NCBI RefSeq assembly: GCF_008831285.2
Contig: NC_045150.1
Coordinates: forward strand, 14,367,868 to 14,431,867
DNA: 64,000 bases
From: Nymphaea colorata
Lineage: Eukaryota; Streptophyta; Magnoliopsida; Nymphaeales; Nymphaeaceae
Direction of reading: 5' to 3'
Shown: one piece after another, positions 45,017-56,191 of the stretch
Layout of the letters: every line of letters starts with the position of its first letter
Position numbering within the stretch: the stretch's first letter is position 1
The notes under the pieces: model-generated
What the model was told of the DNA's origin: nothing
What the model saw: the letters and a program-made list of their open reading frames with translations, nothing else
The model's database searches: none
Translations under genes and position numbers: made by a program

Positions 45017-45160
45017 TGTGTGTGTATATTGAAATCGGGCAGATATTTTTGTGCTCAAATGGTTATTTTGTATCATTAAAACTACTGTCAAAGTTTTATT
45101 CCATTATTTAAAACCATGGTCAAGCAACTGATCGTTGCAAATGCATCTTTTGATGGATTG
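44944..45160 (+). repeat. (TA)n/(TG)n microsatellite and truncated MITE, block D
   Basis: A (TA)n run of about 70 bp and a short (TG)n run lead into a copy of the MITE flank and body: GGTTATTTTG, ACCATGGTCAAGCAA and GTTGCAAATGCATCTTTT. It stops at GATGGATTGAGG, so the right third of the MITE is missing. Confidence 0.75.
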
Positions 45161-45254
45161 AGGTGACAGTCACCTAGAAGACATTGCTAGGTTGTTGCCT
45201 TTGAGAACTCACAGAAAATCCGTGCTGGGGGACATCCAGCTACAGCTTGATAGG

Positions 45255-45520
45255 CATCCAGCTACAGCTTGATAGGGAAGAGCAGCGACCTTTTAGGGTT
45301 GACAGATTTGGAGTTTAAGAAAGCTGTGGCATATAGAGAAAAGTCGACGTCATTAATTGTTTTAGAGCTACAAAATAAATGGAGACATGCAAAACATGAT
45401 GCAACTTCACAAGAAACGGACCAAGATATTTTGGTTAGTTTTGCTGACCGATGGCTATTAGGAAATTTTTGTAACATAGAGCTGTGCTCGATTTGTCAAC
45501 AAGAGGAAAATGTCTAATTC
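45255..45520. other. Open stretch of unknown origin sharing 40 bp with 38.75 kb
   Basis: The plus strand reads TDLEFKKAVAYREKSTSLIV, then LELQNKWRHAKHDA, 82 codons without a recognised domain. Its end (FCNIELCSICQQ, 45460-45505) matches 38745-38800 next to the minus-strand copia. The stretch may therefore be retrotransposon-derived or a shared insertion target. Confidence 0.35.
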
Positions 45521-45821
45521 CTTTAAACTGAAGTTTTAGATCCATGTGCCATCTGTATTTGAAGTTGGCATACATGGTTTTGTATTTTCTGGTGGAAGAT
45601 TTGGATCATTCCCAATTAAGTCTTCTTTCCTAAAGCACGTTTTGTTTTCCACCACTTTTTGCAAACCCTAAGAATGGAGCTTTTAGCTATCCTAAGGGAT
45701 TTCTCGCTGTTGGATTGGTTCCTCTCTTCTTCTCTGCTGCTTCTATTTGTTTCATCCTTTTTTTTTGAGTTGTACTGTGGCTTCCATTACTCTTTGGATG
45801 TTTTTAGTTTCATTTAGTACA

Positions 45822-45822
<1 letters not shown>

Positions 45823-45863
<41 letters not shown>

Positions 45864-45895
45864 TGTGTGCATGTGCATATATATGTATATATAAA
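45823..45895. repeat. (CT)n(TG)n(TA)n microsatellite
   Basis: About 19 CT units followed by short TG and TA runs. Confidence 0.95.
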
Positions 45896-46201
45896 TAACA
45901 TACCACTTAGGTAAGGGACAGAAGCCGGGCCTATTAAAATTTCTTTTCTTTATAACTTAGCACTATCTTAAAATATATTTGGTGATAAACATACATTAAG
46001 TTAATTATTTTTAATTTTATTAATTATACCATAATAATTAAAAAAGGAATGGCACTTATAACATCAAAATTTTAATAGTAGAAAAAGTACTTTTTTTTAT
46101 AAAAGTAATTTGAACTTAAACATTGTTTAGATTAAATTAGTGTTTAAAATGAAGACATTAGGAGATTCATATTTTGTTCAGAACACTTTTTAACACAAAT
46201 A

Positions 46202-46331
46202 TAAGAGGTGTGTTGGTTTTTGTTTGTGATCGAAGTAGTGCGTTTGTGTGTGTATATATATATATATATATATACATATATGTATATATATATAATGTAA
46301 GAGGTCTGTTGGCTTTTGTTTGTGATCCAAG

Positions 46332-46424
<93 letters not shown>

Positions 46425-46496
46425 TATATGTTGTAAGAGGTCTGTTGGTTTTTGTTTGTGATCGAAGTAGTGTGTGTGTGTGTATATATATATATA
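46202..46496 (+). repeat. Three-unit compound minisatellite with TG/TA tails
   Basis: A 39-bp core TAAGAGGTCTGTTGGTTTTT plus GTTTGTGATCGAAGTAGTG occurs at 46202-46240, 46298-46336 and 46434-46472. Each core is followed by (TG)n then (TA)n of different length (about 57, 97 and 25 bp). The cores differ at only a few positions. Confidence 0.9.
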
Positions 46497-46640
46497 TTGA
46501 ATGGTGACTTGACTTTTTAGAGTTATTCAGCCATCTAATCACGGTTGTCTGATCTGACTTGATAGATATTTAGGAGAAAAATAAAGAGAAAAAAGTGATA
46601 TGTATTTTCATTATCTATTATTAGTTATATATACACACAC

Positions 46641-46642
<2 letters not shown>

Positions 46643-46684
<42 letters not shown>
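46643..46684. repeat. (TA)n microsatellite
   Basis: About 20 TA units. Confidence 0.95.
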
Positions 46685-46692
<8 letters not shown>

Positions 46693-46754
46693 TGACAGTG
46701 ATATCTCTTTTATAACAAAAAATATTGAGAAAAGTCTTATCCATGTTAATTATT

Positions 46755-47610
46755 TGTTTCTATTCAACAGGGTGGTGCCCTTCTTTTTTGACTTCTCCAC
46801 CACTAAAAGTGAAGTATGGTCGAAGAAAAAATAAAGTGACAGCTCCACTTATTTTGAGTTCTTATGCACGTCTAGAGAGAGGGGGAGGAGAGAGAGCAAA
46901 CAGAAAGATGGAATTCCTTCCGGCATTAGCTAGTGACGATCGGCAACCATGAAGGTTCATGAGGACCATGGTGTAGGTACTGTGAATAGGTTTAAAATAG
47001 GGATGGGAAGCTGGTCGATCAAGGCAGGGCATCTTTCAGATGTGGTTTCATTAGCATATGTGTTTTCTATATGCTTTTGTGGTGATGCTGCTTTGTGTTG
47101 AAGTCGGTGATATACGTGAGAGACTTCCTTCATAAAAAAGGACAAAAAGTTGTGGAAACTTGTTCTTCTGCTTGAAGAGCCACATTTAGCACATGTTGAA
47201 TCATATAAATTAGACTGTCAATTGCTTCTGATGTAACAGATTTGGATTTTTCGTTGCCATGGTATTCATAATTCCTCTTTGATAGCCACCATATTGCCAT
47301 GGGAAGCACAATCTACCAACTTCGCATAAGTATTTTGATTCGAGCCTTTCTATTCCACCTCTAAGTCTGCGTCTTTCCCACCAAGACAAGAACTTTAATA
47401 TCAACAATGTCATATCATGTAAATTAATGGTTTCTATTCAACGGGGTCGTTCCTCTCTTTTTCTACTTGTCTACCACTGAAAGTGAAAGTGTGGTGGAAG
47501 AAAGAAACAGAGTAACAGCTCCATGCCCTTTCACTTCTCTTGCATGAGGAGAGCAAGAGAGAGAGAGACTAAGAGAGAGAGAGAGAGAGAGAGAGACGGG
47601 AATTACATGT
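46755..47610 (+). repeat. Direct repeat of about 170 bp, 680 bp apart
   Basis: 46755-46925 and 47434-47610 share TCTATTCAAC, GGGT, ACCACT, AAAGTGAA, GAAGAAA, ACAGCTCCA and a GA-rich tail. Both begin after GTTAATTATTTGTTTCTATTCAAC / GTAAATTAATGGTTTCTATTCAAC. The 47.5-kb copy has an expanded (GA)n run (47551-47595). No gene is recognised between them. Confidence 0.65.
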
Positions 47611-47649
47611 TTTGTTCTTATTTTAAATAGTAGTCTGTGCTGGTGAGTG

Positions 47650-50070
47650 GAAATGAGAGATGAGCCCAACAAATCCTAAGGTCTGTTTTAGCAAAAGAAC
47701 TGAAGTATGCAACTTTAGTTTGAAAGCGGAGAGCAGTTCAGGACGTAGTGGATCCTTCAGGTGCCTTTTTCAATAGTACTGATGAGTAACCAATCATTAC
47801 ATAATCAAGATGGTTGAAGTTTTTTTGGGAATAAGATGAATGGTGAAGAAGTTTAACAACTATGTGATTGTTCTGATTCTCAAGATATAAGGAGCTACAA
47901 GTGTACACCAGTAGCAACCTATTTCCCCATGTAACTTCTTATATAAGGTCATTTCAAACATGCTGGCTCTTAGAGAGGCTTTAGGCAACACAATCCCAAT
48001 TGTGAATTAAATTTTTCGTTGACCTATTATAGCATCTGTTTGGATGGAGGGAAAGTAGGATAAAAGGAAAAGAATGGAAAGGGAAAGAAAGGATTTAGGA
48101 AGAAAAGGAGAGGAAAGAAAATAGAATGAAACAAATTGTTATAAAAGCTTGTTTGAATAGAAAGAAAAAGAATTGTTCAAACTATGTTTGTTTAGACTAC
48201 ATAAAGGAAAAGAAAGAAATAATTTAAGTTGGTTTACAATAATACCCCAAAGACTCTAGAACTAATTATGCAAGTAAAATATTTTTGATTCAGTTATACA
48301 GCTGGATTCCAAGGGTCCCATGTCAATCTTTAAAAACCTATTTTATATTTAGTATATTATTTATTTATATATATATATATGTTTGTTTTCCTTATATAAA
48401 TTTTAAATAATTTATCACCTTAAAATCAACAATGAAAGATAAACTTTAGCAACAGAGGACTTACGAATGTAAAACGCCAAGCAAACCAAATATGTTTATG
48501 ACCTCAGGGTTTATCTATGCAACCATTAACAGGTGTGAAGGCCTTCATCTAAGAAATCCATTTATTTCTTGCTTCATATTAATAGGGATCCTTAGATAAC
48601 TTTATAAGATATAATAATGGTTTCCATAAATTATTTCTTGCCATTCATACTTGCATCTCATCAATCATTTCCAATTTTGATCACAAATTGAAAATGTCAT
48701 GCTATCGTTTAACAAGTGATGTCCAGTCCTTCATGTGAATGGAACTAATATATAGTGAGACCACCGGTGATAGAGCTAGCAATTTCTGATTGAAGCGCAC
48801 TCTGTTTAGTTTTAAACTTGAAGGGTCACTCATATGTAAAAGAAAAAAACAAAAGAAACAATAAAAGTTAATTATGTTTACATATGTAAATAAGGCAAAA
48901 TTTGTAGGCTGGTGTGGGTAATTGCCCACACCGCTACAATGTAACTCTGCCACTGGACGCCACCTTGCGTTACAGATTACCTTTTCATGTTTCACCACAT
49001 GGCACTTGTATTTGTCACTCGTCATGTGATAAAAATATTTTGGAGATGAATATTTCAATTTGTTTGACTATCTTGGAAGGTTGAAGTGAATTGTGGCTGC
49101 TGGAAGAAAGGAACATGCTTTTTGAGAGTGACTCTAGCGCCGTTAGTAGCCACTCTTTGGAATTTGTAATTTCTTTTAAATTTTGACTATGATGCTCTGA
49201 GCAGCAGTGATCATCTGAGGAATTTGATGTGAAAGGATGGAGGCCTCATTGTGGCATACTCCTTTTGAACATTCAAGAAGGTGAGCCTGCATATGCTGGT
49301 GGGGACATTCCACTTGAAGGGAATGAAGACAATGAAGCAAAATGAGTTTGAATATTATAATGAAGATGAAGAAGATGAATAGATAAGTTGCATATTATAA
49401 ATGTTTGATAATATGATGTAAAAACAGTAAAAAGTTTATTGTAAAAGTCTTTAAGACCTCAAATTTTATCATGTTTATCATATCTTATCATTATTATGTC
49501 TGTAGATGAAGATTTGTGAATTTTTATAATGTGTGTAATACTGTGATAAGTTGTTTTATATAGGAAACATTTTTCTTGGTTTTATCAGAATTTATCGCTA
49601 CTTTTTTTTTATTGCGAATGCATTACAAAAACAAATTTACAATATGTTACCATACATGTATAGGTTAGCCCGATCGATAAGTGATATGATACTGCTTTTA
49701 CAATATTGTTTCTTTCTTCAAATTAAGTTTCCTACAGTTTCAAGTATTGTCTTATGAGATTGAATAATACCCAGGTGGCCAAATTTGTTCAACAGAATTA
49801 AGAGCCTCAAGAGAAGTTGTCTAGGGCACTGGCAAAAATTGAGCAGGGAAATAAAGCTGCTACTATCTGGGAGGTTGTTCCATGTGAAGAATTGACAGAG
49901 TCTCATGGGGAGGAGGAGGAAATTTGGTGCAGAAGGCAATAAATTGTAGATACATGGGGTGATAGAAATGCAAGTTGTTTTCAAGTTGTAGTTCAAATAG
50001 AAATTATTTTTAATGATGATTAATTCTAACATTTAATTAAGAACTTTATTTTGATTTGCATGCTGGGAAG
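47650..50070. other. Gene-free stretch; exon-like traces at 49.2 and 49.8 kb
   Basis: 48005-48200 starts GCATCTGTTTGGATGGAGGG and is very A/G-rich, resembling a MITE left end. At 49255-49345 codons read GEPAYAGGDIPLEGNEDNEA-like. At 49765-49945 they read ALAKIEQGNKAATIWEVVPC, then EELTESHGEEEEIW, with one stop. The latter sits just before block P, as the exon-like stretches at 35.6 kb do, so both may be the 3-prime end of the same unidentified, duplicated gene. Confidence 0.4.
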
Positions 50071-50074
50071 GCAC

Positions 50075-50500
50075 AAAATGACAAGAAAATGTGGATGAAG
50101 CTGGACTACGGCTAGCTAGATGATAAAATATTGAAGGGTCTGGTAATTAATAGCCATCATTTTCTTTCTTAATAAGACCAGAAAAAATATGTTATCAATT
50201 AAACATTTTCATGATTTGGGTCAAATGACTCATAAATCCAGTGTTTCTTTGGCCAATGTTTGCCATGAGCCAGACCCAACTAGCATTCGATCGACCATAT
50301 TTTTTGTGTTAAGACTGAACCAATTCAAAAAATAAGTACACTCTATAGAGATCTTCCCTTGTGCCCAGTGAGCAAGAGGAGTATTTCATCCTACCGCTCA
50401 ACAAGAGGGGTATTTCATCCCTAGAGCCAATTCTGTGTCAAGTGTCCCACAGTTGCAGGTTCATTGAAATTCAACAGAATCAGCCTCTGTGATGGTAAAT
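50075..50500 (+). repeat. Duplicated block B, P segment
   Basis: Homologous to 36630-37020 and to 63870-64000. Here it contains an extra near-duplicate pair AAGAGGAGTATTTCATCC / AAGAGGGGTATTTCATCC (about 50373 and 50402). No gene is seen. Confidence 0.75.
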
Positions 50501-50718
50501 CCTAAATAAAATGTTCTTATTTCATTGTCAGAAAATAAATAATGAATCATGACTAGTTTACACATATAATTGAGCAAGGTCATCTGTAGACTTAGATAAT
50601 GTTTGTTATTTGTTGGGTTAGGCATCTTCCCAGATAGAAAACATACTAGAAGCATCAAACAAAGCAGGGAATATATTTTTTATATATTCAAGTGATTCAA
50701 AGATGAACCTCCACGGCT

Positions 50719-50855
50719 GGATGGTTATTTGTTTGTTTGGTGTCGATAAAAAACATCACAAAAGATGCATTTGCAACGATCAATTGCTTGACCATGGTTT
50801 TCAATTATGGAATCCAACTTTCATGGCAGTTTTTAACAATGCAAAATAACCATCC
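50719..50855 (-). mobile_element. GGATGGTTATTT MITE, left arm copy
   Basis: Inverted copy of the MITE inside the left arm of the palindrome, ends GGATGGTTATTTG and CAAAATAACCATCC. Confidence 0.65.
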
Positions 50856-50883
50856 AAACACAGAAATAGCTGCCTAATTTATT

Positions 50884-50937
<54 letters not shown>

Positions 50938-50977
50938 TGTGTGTGTTTGTTGAAATTAGGCAGCTATTTCTGCGTTC

Positions 50978-51113
50978 GGATGGTTATTTTGCATTGTTAA
51001 AAACTGCCATGAAAGTTGGATTCCATAATTGAAAACCATGGTCAAGCAATTGATCGTTGCAAATGCATCTTTTGTGATGTTTTTTATCGACACCAAACAA
51101 ACAAATAACCATC
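50978..51113 (+). mobile_element. GGATGGTTATTT MITE, right arm copy
   Basis: Same orientation and context as 29027-29163. Ends are GGATGGTTATTTTGC and CAAATAACCATCC. Confidence 0.65.
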
Positions 51114-51139
51114 CAGTCGTGGAGGTTCATCTTTGAATC

Positions 51140-52520
51140 ACTTGAATATTCAGAAATGATCGCGCAAATCCGTTGTTAATCAGCCATTTTAATTACCCTT
51201 AAACAAGTTTAAAGTATGATGACATTCGTTTATTTTCCAGTCAACTTGTACAATAGATGGATCATATGAATATCCCATCAAAGGAAGTAGGATGGCCCAG
51301 CAAAGCAAAATTACTATGACCTTTCAAAAAATTGATTCCTCATGACATGAATAATTTCACGCTAGCCCGCCAACTTATGATCTCAACCCCTTCTTTAGTG
51401 GTGGAGCCAAGACTTTTTGGCTCAAGGGCACATGAGTCACCGACCTGGGTCTGATGTGGGGACTATGATGTGACAGCAACTAGGTCCAGCATCGTCTCAA
51501 CAATACTGTTGCAGGGCAATGGTGCACAGCAACCAACACTTCGCTTCAATACTTGCCTTCTTACAGCATGTTCACCACTTATTGTGGTTACCTAAGGAAT
51601 ACGTTAAGATGTCTCTCTTATTGATCAAATGGTGATTGGAATTCTTCAACACAAGAATATTCAAATGCTATTACTTAAAATTGCTTGGATTGTGGAGAAG
51701 GATGCAGAAAACACAAAAAGTTGCATGCAATCCCCGGTAAATGACGCAAGAACTTGTTACATCACTAGCTAATGTCACCAGCCACCGTAAGTCCCCTGGC
51801 AAGATGTTCCAATCTCGGTATCTATAAGTTATGACATAGAAAGTGGATTAATTACTGTCATTTGTATATTTAATTGCCTATTTGATGTCTCATGAATAGA
51901 ACGAGGGGCTCCCTCGACAGTTTCCGAACGCAAAAAAGCTCTTTGTTTTCACAAGGAGTGGCTGCCGGAGGTTCATGCAGCACAATTGCATTATTATACA
52001 ATAATTTTTTGTTAGGTACTGGAAAACTATATATTTTAAACTTAGAACATGGTAACTCCTCAACTTGATTGCAGGATAAGCTAAGCAAGGTTATAATCAA
52101 TCACCAAAATATGGAGTACATCACTAACTTGTGGAATTTGGTGCTTGTTGGATGGAGAGTCTACGCTTCACGCCTTCAAACTAACCAGAGTCCAAAAATC
52201 ACCAAAATGGTTTTCAGCTAGAGATCAATCTGAAGAAAAATAGAACCCTAAAGGGGTAGTAGCAAAGCCAAATTTCTGACTGGGGGGTAGTATTAGTTTA
52301 ACTTTCAACTTTAAGGTATATAAAAAAAATTATAAAAAAAGAAGTATCAATGACTGGTACGGGAAATTGCTTACAAAATCCGCAATGCGGCTCCACTACT
52401 TTTAAGGAGTCATTTGGCAGCAGCATAATAAGAACAACCACTAAATAGGTAGACAAAATGGGGGATGCTTAGCAGAAGTCTAACCGAGCGTGAGTGACTA
52501 TACACAATTTCCCTGGATCT
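51140..52520 (+). repeat. Duplicated block B, R segment
   Basis: Collinear with 29240-30120. The segment 51730-52200 is extra here. It contains only a 76-codon minus-strand frame (51870-52100) without motif. The protease-upstream motif lies at 51568-51605 but no protease follows. Confidence 0.8.
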
Positions 52521-52609
52521 CTTTCCTCCAATGAAAAAGATTGAAAACCAGAAAGTGACAAAAAAGAACACATGACAACTATGAACCATGAAGAAGAGAA
52601 AACAGATCT

Positions 52610-53790
52610 ATTTAGATGGGTGCTTTATGTTACTTCATGCCTAAGAAGGTGCAGTCCTTCCAGTTTTCACTTTTAACCTATACAAATCAGACCTTGGGGC
52701 ATGCAATATATTGGATCATATAGATATGTAGCCCTCCACATATGTCAGCAGAAGTATATCAGATGCCCACCTAAGCAAGAAGTTAAGTCTAAGATGTCTG
52801 AGAAAACTTGTTCCTATAGATGGATAAGCAAATGCTAGTCCATCAATTCGAGATCCAATTTCAAATTTTTTAAAGTGATATCTCATCCACAGCATCGCAT
52901 CGATTGAGAAATCAACAAGCGATATCCCATGACAATAATGGTGGCCAAAGTGCAATTTCTTCTCTCCACCGCCTGCAGACCCGAAGCCCCGATATGAGAT
53001 TGAGTTGCATGCACATCCGAACACACAAGTATGCTGTGGAAAAAAGATGGGGTTGGGGTACTTTTGAATTTTTTAATAAAATGATGTTTATTTTAGACTT
53101 TTTAACTCTTTCATACATACACGCATATATATCCTCTTCTTTGAAGATATGTCTTTTCTATAATACCTTTTCTTGGACTGGGTACTCTCCTTTCATTATG
53201 GCTGTTACGTTAATACAAATATGTTCACGTTGTCCCATGTCCACCTGAACTCTAAACCTGGTTATATATGTGTCATACAAATGCAAAAAAATTTTGTGAA
53301 CTGGTTATGATGAAAATAGTCCCAATTTACACCGAAAAAAAAAATTGGGAAGACAAAAGTGGAAGTAAAAAAAAAAAAACTATAAAGGACATACCTTTTG
53401 AAAATTACTAAAATGTCTGCTTACTCTTGGGTATGTACTTTGGGTACCCTTAACTGGGCACTCAACTCAATCTACCCGAACTCAGCTGAACGCTCTCCAC
53501 TCACTGTCTCTTCATGAGCAACTGTCACCACCCTTTCTCTCTCTCTCTCTCTCTCTCTCTCGCTTTGTGATTTAGCCTGATTTGTTTCTTTATTCTAAAA
53601 CAGCTCTTAAGGATGGTAGGAAGATTAATGGACGATGTGGGCTATTAGAGAGAGAGAAATGCATGGAATATTCTTGTGTCAGATTTCCATTGCATCCATG
53701 GGTCACATTTTTCTTTCTTTGACAAGTAGCCTAAACCATTGCATCCAGCGTTGTTAGCCGACGTGAGGTCTGTGTGCATGACCCAGAAGA
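52610..53790 (+). repeat. Duplicated block S, copy 2
   Basis: Partner of 43740-44880. It ends with GAGGTCTGTGTGCATGACC, like GAGGTCTCTGTGCATCACC at 44841. A (CT)n run lies at 53536-53562. Confidence 0.8.
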
Positions 53791-55839
53791 ATGCCTCAGT
53801 AGGAAGCATATAAATATTAAACATCAATCAAGAAGAAGTTACATGGTGGTCCGGCCATCTGAAGAGCACGGCTGGACATCGATGGATGGAGCCCAGTTTC
53901 TTGGACGGGCCTGCCCTGATTGCGTTTTGAGAAATCCAGGACTTGTCAAACACGATGAGCAGCCATTGACTCCACAGTTTTTCCAAAGGAAAAGGACTGA
54001 CCTCATCGGTTCGCAGTTTGAATGGGTCGCCACAAAACACAGTTACTCGTCGGTGGCAAAGCTAGATATTCAGTGTTGACCGGCAGGCCCTTCAGAAAAT
54101 CAGTGGCCGAGGTATGCCATATGCTAATCAGCAAAATAGCTACGGAGCTTTAGCAAGTAAACTAATAATTTTTGTGTGCCTGTGTGGGCAATTGCCAAGA
54201 CAAGCCCACATGTTCCTGCATCATTCTCGATAAATAGGAGTTGCCTATTGTAATACTTATCAATCCACCTTAATGGTACTTTAATTCTTCATACTCTCAC
54301 ATTCTGTTTTTCTCTTGTAAAAGTTGGTTGGAATCAGCCGACTTGAATTGTAGGGGCTTGGATTGGGTTGATCCAAAGTGTTATACAAATCGGCTAATAT
54401 TTATTTATTTATTTATGTTTACTTAGAAGAAACTCTCTTCTTCATAAAACCACCAAGGTGGATGTACTGTACATCGTTCAACTCGAATGTTGTTCTTGCC
54501 ATGGCTTGCAGACAAGAGAAATAACACACTAGAATGTGACAGCAGCAACAAGATTCAAACCTTGAATTCCTTCCATATGAACTGCCTTGCAGCCCAGTTG
54601 CCCTATGTGCCTTGAGGCAATCAACCAATCTTTATTCAAGTGATTCGGAATGAAGCATGATTTAGCCAATTCATCGCCAATTGCCCATTTCAAAAGACGC
54701 AGCTGTGCTTACGGGTTTCTTTCAGTTTCCACTTGATTTTACATTTCATTCAGAGAAATTTCCAAAATATTGACAAAGTAGCTCCCAGCTTGATCTCACT
54801 CTCAAACAGCGGGCCAACACGGACCATCTACAGTCCAGCATCTGCAGTTTGGCTTTGTTGAGGAATCGATCAATGACATAATTGGAGTTGGTCAAAGTAA
54901 GCATCAACAGTTTAACCCAACCTGCGGATGTTAAAGGGTTGGGCAAGGTCCGAGCAAGCTGGCTCTCACCTAAATGAATGTGGGTGAACCGGATCTGGAA
55001 TAGCATTAGGCTGGACCAAGGCTTGACAAAGTCGTGCTTGGGGTGACCCAAAGCCTTTATTAGCAGTCCAAGCCTGTTCTGTTTACTTATTGGGCCAGGG
55101 CCTGAACATCAACTTCATGTTTATCTTGTACTCAACCCGATATCTATGCTTATTTGAAACTCTTCACTTTTCATTTATTAATTTTTTGAAAACCATTGGG
55201 AATATGTCAAGAGTTTGTATGGGAGTCGACTGCTGGCATCATGCCAAAGAATGTGGAAAAAAAAAAGTATAAAGGTATGTATTTGGGCCAAGACGAGCCC
55301 CCAATACCCGACCCAGGCAGCTATCCCAGTGAGTTTTTTTATCTGGCCAGTAGGTCAAATGGTCCCAATTGTCCATCTGGTGCCTGGCCCAGTGCCTACC
55401 CTTAGAGCCAGTCATAGTGTTTTGGCAGCATATATACAGGACTTTTGCTACGAAGTTCCCACTGATCTTGTGTGTGTGAGAGGTTTCCCATCATTGAGAA
55501 CTTGCTTGTCAGCTAATTAATATTTTGGGGTCATGCATTTGAAAGAGGCCTAACTTAAAACCAAACATGGAATCCTTTGCACCCTTTAGATATGATCAAA
55601 GTCTTTTTGTGCATGAGTTTATAGTAATCAAATTAAAATATCAGTAGATGCCATACAATGGTGCTACTTAATCTTCACCTATATAAATTAAAACTACTTA
55701 AGATATTACTAGTACTTTTATATCGTAGAATTCTAGCATGTTGAATCCCCAGTGTTGTAAGGTAATTAAAAGGTTAAAAATCTATGGTTGAAAGCACCAC
55801 AAAATGTTGTTGAAATCACGATAAACTATTAAAAAAACA
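53791..55839. other. Gene-free stretch with one GC-richer open region
   Basis: 53774-54079 (plus, 101 codons) and 53828-54040 (minus, 70 codons) are open in GC-richer sequence. Neither gives a family I recognise; a relic exon on either strand is possible. From 54.1 to 55.84 kb there are TGGGCCAGG, AGCCTG-rich words at 54950-55100 and 55290-55400 but no gene. Confidence 0.35.
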
Positions 55840-56108
55840 CACTACCACAGACCATAAACCGTTGCTAATACCCCTACAGTGTCTATATTTTAGCAAATAA
55901 TGTTTTATTTTGAGCTATATGACAATATCTAGCATCTGTCAAATTTGAATCCACACACACACACACATTCAAATTTGTCATTTCTTAGATCTTGTCTTTT
56001 TACTGAAAATAAAGACCGGTCGCTAAAGCATGCAGCTGTATTAGCAACAGTGTATCAAATAGTGCCTATTTATGGCACTTTTTTTAATGGTTTATGGGTT
56101 TATCAGTG
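55840..56108. mobile_element. CACTA-like MITE, 269 bp, ACA target duplication
   Basis: The left end CACTACCACAGACCATAAACC and the complement of the right end CACTGATAAACCCATAAACC share the CACT start and the CATAAACC block, interrupted by small differences. GTTGCTAATAC lies just inside in inverted orientation at both ends. ACA precedes (55837-55839) and follows (56109-56111) the element, fitting the 3-bp duplication of CACTA transposons. The last base of the motif differs between ends (CACTA and CACTG), so the superfamily call is tentative. A (CA)n run lies in the middle. Confidence 0.6.
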
Positions 56109-56157
56109 ACATATTTTAAATCTATTAGTCGTCCAACATCCAGAAGATTCAAATGAG

Positions 56158-56159
<2 letters not shown>

Positions 56160-56187
<28 letters not shown>
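56160..56187. repeat. (TA)n microsatellite
   Basis: About 14 TA units. Confidence 0.95.

Positions 56188-56191
<4 letters not shown>

Larger units (their letters stand above)
50684..51149. repeat. 466-bp near-perfect palindrome (long hairpin)
   Basis: The left arm 50684-50880 is the reverse complement of the right arm 50953-51149. Both are 197 bp with no indel and about 3 to 5 mismatches by eye (for example CACGGCTGG against CACGACTGG, and CCAAACAC against CCGAACGC). The 72-bp loop is (TA)n(TG)n. Each arm contains a complete MITE of 136-137 bp with GGATGGTTATTT ends. The right arm and its flank are collinear with 28995-29270, the left arm is not, so the left arm is the newer, inverted copy. 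Confidence 0.92.

Noticed and set aside
46174-46507. Cys-Val and Tyr-Ile repeat proteins on both strands
   Set aside because: Products of (TG)n and (TA)n repeats; no start context or domain.
50684-51149. Palindrome as an ordinary foldback transposon
   Set aside because: The right arm continues collinearly into the flanking duplicated block, and the other block copies lack the left arm, so the inversion arose in place. Not fully excluded.
53774-54079. 101-codon frame as a real gene
   Set aside because: No family match, and the opposite strand is equally open; left as an unexplained GC-richer patch.
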